Below, piece after piece: positions 15,207 through 18,472 of a stretch of 18,472 bases of DNA. Origin of the DNA: Acidobacteriota bacterium (GTDB lineage Bacteria; Acidobacteriota; Terriglobia; UBA7540); assembly GCA_003224635.1 (NCBI GenBank), contig QHZK01000010.1, forward strand, positions 1 to 18,472, read 5' to 3'. The notes under the pieces are model-generated. The model did no database searches. It was not told the DNA's origin and worked only from the letters and a program-made list of their open reading frames with translations. Positions within the stretch are counted from its first letter, which is position 1, and every line of letters starts with the position of its first letter. The position numbers and the translations under genes were made by a program.

Positions 15207-16343
15207 TTGAAGAGAGCCCTGGTCACGGGCGGCGCGGGCTTCGTCGGGTCTCACGTCGTGGACGCGCTGCTCGGGCGCGGAGTCCAGGTTCGCATCCTGG
15301 ACCTCCTGACCCCGCCGGTCCATGACGGGAAGCTGCCCGACTATGTCTCGACCGATGCCGAGTTCATCCGCGGCGACGTTCGCGATCCGGCTTGCATGAG
15401 AAGCGCCCTCCGGGACGCGCACTACGTCTTCCACATGGCGGCCTATCAGGATTATCTGCCCGACTTCAGCACCTTTTTCACGACGAACGCAGCTTCCACG
15501 GCCCTCCTATACGAGCTGATCGTGGCGGAGCGCCGTGACGTGGAGCTCGTCGTGGTGGCTTCTTCGCAGGCCGTCTACGGCGAAGGCCGATACCGGTGCG
15601 GTCGGGATGGGGACGTGTACCCGGGGCCACGGTCCGAGGAGCAGCTGGAACGTGCCGAATGGGATCACCAATGCCCTGAGTGTGACGGAACGCTCGAGCC
15701 TGGATGGACCGGTGAATCGGTCATGGCTCCCCACAATTCGTACGGTCTCTCCAAAAGGGATCAGGATGAGATTGCCGTAAAGCTGGGGGCCCGATACCGG
15801 ATTCCTAGCGTCGCTCTTCGCTATTCGATCGTGCAGGGCCCGCGCCAGTCGTTCCGGAATGCCTACTCGGGCGCGCTGCGCAATTTCACCGTGCAGCTGG
15901 GGTCTGGAGTCCAGCCTCTCGTGTACGAGGATGGGGCGCAGCTCCGCGACTACGTCGGGGTGCGGGACGTCGTGCGCGCGACCCTCCTTCCGCTGGATCG
16001 GCCCGCCATGCAGGGGTCCTCCTTCAACGTCGGAGGGGACCGGTCGGTCTCGGTGCTGGAGCTGGCGGGCCTCGTGGGGCGAGCGCTCGGTCGCGCAAGT
16101 GAGCCGCGCGTTTCCGGCCATTACCGCGTGGGCGACACCAGACACATCCGCTCCGATGTTTCGCGGCTCAAGAGTCACGGCTGGGCGCCGCAAGAAACGC
16201 TGGAGGACGTGGTCCGAGGGTACGTGGAGTGGGCTACATCACATCCTGAATTTCACAACGCCGCCGCTGCCGCGCACGATCGGATGAAGCAGCTCGGCGT
16301 TCTGCGCGAATCGGCGAGCGCGGTCAGCACCGCCCGCGGATAA
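15207..16343 (+). CDS. NAD-dependent epimerase/dehydratase (extended SDR) with Cys-containing insert
   Basis: A 378-aa extended short-chain dehydrogenase. The NAD-binding loop is VTGGAGFVGSH, the Ser region is VVASSQAVYGEG, and the catalytic YxxxK is SYGLSK (Tyr179, Lys183). Between the Ser and Tyr elements lies an insert of about 45 residues with Cys131 and a CPEC pair (Cys156, Cys159), reminiscent of a zinc-ribbon insertion in a subgroup often labelled dTDP-L-rhamnose 4-epimerase. The start is TTG 15207, supported by AGAGGAG at 15191-15197, nine bases upstream. It probably makes or epimerises a nucleotide sugar for this cluster; the exact reaction is not determined. It ends 3 bp from the convergent gene, with no room for a terminator. 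Confidence 0.86.
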   Translation: MKRALVTGGAGFVGSHVVDALLGRGVQVRILDLLTPPVHDGKLPDYVSTDAEFIRGDVRDPACMRSALRDAHYVFHMAAYQDYLPDFSTFFTTNAASTALLYELIVAERRDVELVVVASSQAVYGEGRYRCGRDGDVYPGPRSEEQLERAEWDHQCPECDGTLEPGWTGESVMAPHNSYGLSKRDQDEIAVKLGARYRIPSVALRYSIVQGPRQSFRNAYSGALRNFTVQLGSGVQPLVYEDGAQLRDYVGVRDVVRATLLPLDRPAMQGSSFNVGGDRSVSVLELAGLVGRALGRASEPRVSGHYRVGDTRHIRSDVSRLKSHGWAPQETLEDVVRGYVEWATSHPEFHNAAAAAHDRMKQLGVLRESASAVSTARG

Positions 16344-16346
16344 CTC

Positions 16347-17918
16347 TCACCACCTCGCGCGAAGGGACAGCTCTCCGGTGACGTGATTCCTGTCTGCGCC
16401 GGATACGTGCTCCGCATTCTGCATATCCGAATAGCCCAGGGCTCCCTCGAGCGCAAGCCCCGCCATGGGACGGTACTCGAGACCGGCGTTCACGCTCAGG
16501 GTTCTCTCCACGACCCCGGAGAGTGGGACGTTGTCGACCTTACCCGAGGCGGGATCCCAGGGGTTCCCGATGGAGCCCTCGCCCTTGCGGATCCTCGCCA
16601 TCTCGAGGCTGGCGGACCACGGCACGTTCCAATCCAGCTGGACTCGTCCCCAAGCTTGCTCCGCGTCGGGCCCCAGAACGTATCCGAGCGGATAGCCCTT
16701 CAGCTCGAAATCGTGGCCGTGCCACACGGTGTAGACGTAGTCGTAGATGCGCGTGAACTCGACGCGCGCCGAGAGAACCTTCCGCGGATCGATCGCGCGC
16801 GCCGCGTGGAAGCCCGTCTGCCATCCGATCTGCTTGGGCTTGAAGGTCGAGGAGATCGAATAGTCGTCGAGAAGAAACTCGCCGTACCAGCGAAGCCCCC
16901 GCGTGAGATCCAGGCTGAAATCGGCTGAGGCCATGACGTTGTTCTTGGTGATCTTGTTCGTGCTGTCGGGACCCCCTGCAAAGGCGTCGACGCGCTTCTC
17001 GATGAAGGTGTACGGGAACGCAGGAATGAAGTAGTAGAAGATCTGATCGGATCCGTCGAAGCGAGCTTCTTCGGCAATCCCGATCTCGAGACGGTCGCCC
17101 AGGCGAACGCTCATTCGAGATGCGGCGTAGTACCGCCGTTCCACGGGATCCAGGCTCGCGACGAACCACGAAAGCTCGAGCTCGCGCAGCACACCCACGT
17201 CGAAGCCGAGCCTGTCGAGCGCCGGCGCGGCGTCGGAGACGCCGAGCGTCCCGGTGGCGCCGGGACCCCACCTCACCCAGGAATGCGCGAGCGTCGCTCG
17301 AATGCGATGGGGCTTGGGGGACCCTTCCAGCGCGACGTAAGCGCGATCCAGCCAGGCGTTGAAATCGATCCCTTCGGCCAAGGCGAACTTCGTCCCGAAA
17401 TTAGGCGTGCCGTGGCCGCCTTGGGAGGCCGTGCCCGCGTAGAGGTCCCCGAAAAGGAGAAAGCGACTCGAGGCACGAGCGCTCGCGCTCGCTCCGAGCC
17501 GGTAGTCGCGATTCACGGTGGGCCGGCGGTCGCGGTTCTCTCGATAGAGCGCCTGTACGTACGGGGAGATCTCCAGGCGCCGGTCCTCATCCTCGTCGCG
17601 CACCAGCAGCGGCTTCCTCGCTCCCGGCGCGTCCAGGGACGCTTCCCGATCGATGCGCGCGAACGAAAGGTCCTCGGCGACCGAGGGGTCCTGCCCCTTC
17701 AAGACATCGAGGTATGCGAGCGCCTCACCGCGCGTCCAGGGACGCCTGTTGATGAAGTTGCCGTTCGCCCCAAACCTCAGCGCGAGCGATTCGAGATCCG
17801 CGTAGATCGGGCTCTCGACAGGGATCTCTTCCAGAGAATCGTAGGTCGCGAGCGCGGGTCGGGGGAAAAAGCAGATCAGAAGGAGAATGAAGAGAGCCGT
17901 CCCGGGGAGAGGCCGCAT
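16347..17918 (-). CDS. Wzi-like capsule assembly outer-membrane protein
   Basis: A 523-aa outer-membrane beta-barrel of the Capsule_assembly_Wzi type. The signal peptide is MRPLPGTALFILLLICF followed by a likely ALA-TYD cleavage site. An N-terminal helical region follows (ESPIYADLESLALRF, NRRPWTRGEALAYLDVL), as in Wzi relatives. The family signature appears as WVRWGPGATGTLGVSDAAP at about residues 215-235. The rest alternates short amphipathic strands, and the chain ends in RARW, the terminal aromatic residue typical of barrels inserted by BamA. The frame is open to a GTG at 18017, but ATG 17918 gives the clean signal peptide. E. coli Wzi is a surface lectin that organises capsule; here it may bind the polysaccharide made by the convergent operon. 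Confidence 0.85.
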   Translation of the reverse strand: MRPLPGTALFILLLICFFPRPALATYDSLEEIPVESPIYADLESLALRFGANGNFINRRPWTRGEALAYLDVLKGQDPSVAEDLSFARIDREASLDAPGARKPLLVRDEDEDRRLEISPYVQALYRENRDRRPTVNRDYRLGASASARASSRFLLFGDLYAGTASQGGHGTPNFGTKFALAEGIDFNAWLDRAYVALEGSPKPHRIRATLAHSWVRWGPGATGTLGVSDAAPALDRLGFDVGVLRELELSWFVASLDPVERRYYAASRMSVRLGDRLEIGIAEEARFDGSDQIFYYFIPAFPYTFIEKRVDAFAGGPDSTNKITKNNVMASADFSLDLTRGLRWYGEFLLDDYSISSTFKPKQIGWQTGFHAARAIDPRKVLSARVEFTRIYDYVYTVWHGHDFELKGYPLGYVLGPDAEQAWGRVQLDWNVPWSASLEMARIRKGEGSIGNPWDPASGKVDNVPLSGVVERTLSVNAGLEYRPMAGLALEGALGYSDMQNAEHVSGADRNHVTGELSLRARW

Positions 17919-18036
17919 CGAGGAGGCACAATAGCAGAAAGCAGTGGGCGCGACCGGCGTCGAACTAAGGCGTAACCCGCGACTGAACGGGCCGTCCGGG
18001 CCGTGCGCGCCCCCCACACCGAGTACATCACAGCAG
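17919..18036. other. Intergenic region between the FecR-domain gene and the Wzi-like gene
   Basis: This 118-bp GC-rich gap separates two genes on the minus strand. It contains a short direct repeat of GGGCCGT (in GGGCCGTCCGGGCCGT, just before 18004). I see no convincing -35/-10 pair and no terminator hairpin followed by a T run, so the two genes may be co-transcribed. Confidence 0.4.
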
Positions 18037-18472
18037 CTAATTCATTACCGCCTGCAGACGATCCCTCAAGTCCTGAAGCTTCGGACGCTCGATCCCGCGC
18101 ATCTCGCCCGCCTGGGGAGCCTTCCTTCCACCCCTCGCGATATCGCACTGCGTTCCCGCAGGCACGTGCACGACCTCGCCCCTGCCCGCCTTCACATCCG
18201 CCGTGCCCTCGAGCACGCACACGCACGTACCCGCCGGCTCCGCGATCACGGCCACCGTCGTGCCCGTGAGACGCACCGTCGCGTCCGGGGTGGTGATCGC
18301 GAGGTGGGCGCCGTCGAACCGCAGCCCCGTCGTCACCCGCAGCAATCCGCGATCGACCCTGGCCGTTCCGTCGCGCCCGAGCCAGCGTCCCGGGGCCGCG
18401 GGGAGCACCAGCTCGGTGCCGGGCGTGAGCTGGAGGGCGAGCACACCGGAGCTGAGGATATCGAGATCCTGA
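18037..18472 (-). CDS. FecR-domain protein (C-terminal part)
   Basis: The frame is open to the right edge, so the 5' end lies outside the window; a GTG at 18444 is in frame but is probably internal, since the FecR-like segment continues upstream of it. About 145 residues are visible. The pattern ITTPDATVRLTGTTVAVI, then CVCVLEGTADV and VVHVPAGTQCDI, matches the beta-rich FecR domain (TP-x-A-x-V-x-GT-x-x-V followed by V-x-EG-x-V). FecR domains occur in periplasmic signalling proteins and in some polysaccharide-related envelope proteins. The C-terminus after the domain is short, charged and probably helical. Without the N-terminus I cannot say whether it has an anti-sigma or membrane segment. 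It lies upstream of the Wzi-like gene on the same strand. Confidence 0.78.
   Translation of the reverse strand, partial: QDLDILSSGVLALQLTPGTELVLPAAPGRWLGRDGTARVDRGLLRVTTGLRFDGAHLAITTPDATVRLTGTTVAVIAEPAGTCVCVLEGTADVKAGRGEVVHVPAGTQCDIARGGRKAPQAGEMRGIERPKLQDLRDRLQAVMN

Noticed and set aside
15507..16193. Open frame of 228 codons opposite the epimerase
   Set aside because: Shadow of the SDR gene; no domain or ribosome-binding site.
16540..17271. Open frame of 243 codons on the minus strand within the Wzi-like gene
   Set aside because: Out-of-frame, Arg-rich translation inside a gene with a signal peptide, family motif and barrel C-terminus; a high-GC artefact.
1..18472. tRNA, rRNA, CRISPR array, insertion sequence or phage genes
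   Set aside because: No cloverleaf, repeat-spacer pattern, transposase or terminal inverted repeats were seen on reading either strand.

Overview
This window is most of a surface-polysaccharide (O-antigen, capsule or exopolysaccharide) gene cluster from a high-GC bacterium. A Wzi-like outer-membrane beta-barrel at the right end implies a Gram-negative (two-membrane) cell. Nothing in the window fixes the phylum; an uncultured or environmental lineage is plausible. Both ends are cut: the first glycosyltransferase lacks its N-terminus, and the FecR-domain gene at the right end lacks its 5' end.

Layout. Positions 2-10656 (+ strand) hold a tightly packed run: glycosyltransferase (partial), AsnB-type amidotransferase, glycosyltransferase, O-antigen polymerase/ligase-type membrane protein, glycosyltransferase, methyltransferase with a Cys-rich N-terminus, DUF1972-type glycosyltransferase, methyltransferase, FkbM methyltransferase, methyltransferase. 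Most junctions are ATGA/GTGA or other short overlaps, so this looks like one translationally coupled operon. After a 29-bp gap come a histidine phosphatase and then a clearly GC-richer block (11405-16343): heptose-7-phosphate kinase (hddA), a large but catalytically degenerate phosphoglycosyl transferase (PGT) homologue, sedoheptulose-7-phosphate isomerase (gmhA), a small PGT with intact motifs, and an SDR epimerase. On the minus strand, ending only 3 bp from the epimerase, are a Wzi-like outer-membrane protein and, upstream of it, a FecR-domain protein.

How they may work together (inference). GmhA and HddA would start the route to D-glycero-alpha-D-manno-heptose-1,7-bisphosphate, and the histidine phosphatase is a candidate for removing the 7-phosphate. 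The small PGT would load the first sugar phosphate onto undecaprenyl phosphate. At least four glycosyltransferases would extend the repeat, the amidotransferase and four methyltransferases would decorate it, and the Wzy/WaaL-type protein would polymerise or ligate it. The Wzi-like protein may bind or organise the product at the cell surface. No flippase, Wza/Wzc export protein, GmhB-type HAD phosphatase or HddC nucleotidyltransferase is present here.

The most unusual point is the arrangement around gmhA. The large PGT homologue has lost the catalytic Asp-Glu pair and about 35 residues of the active-site region, while a separate small PGT two genes downstream keeps both. This suggests a pseudoenzyme/enzyme pair.
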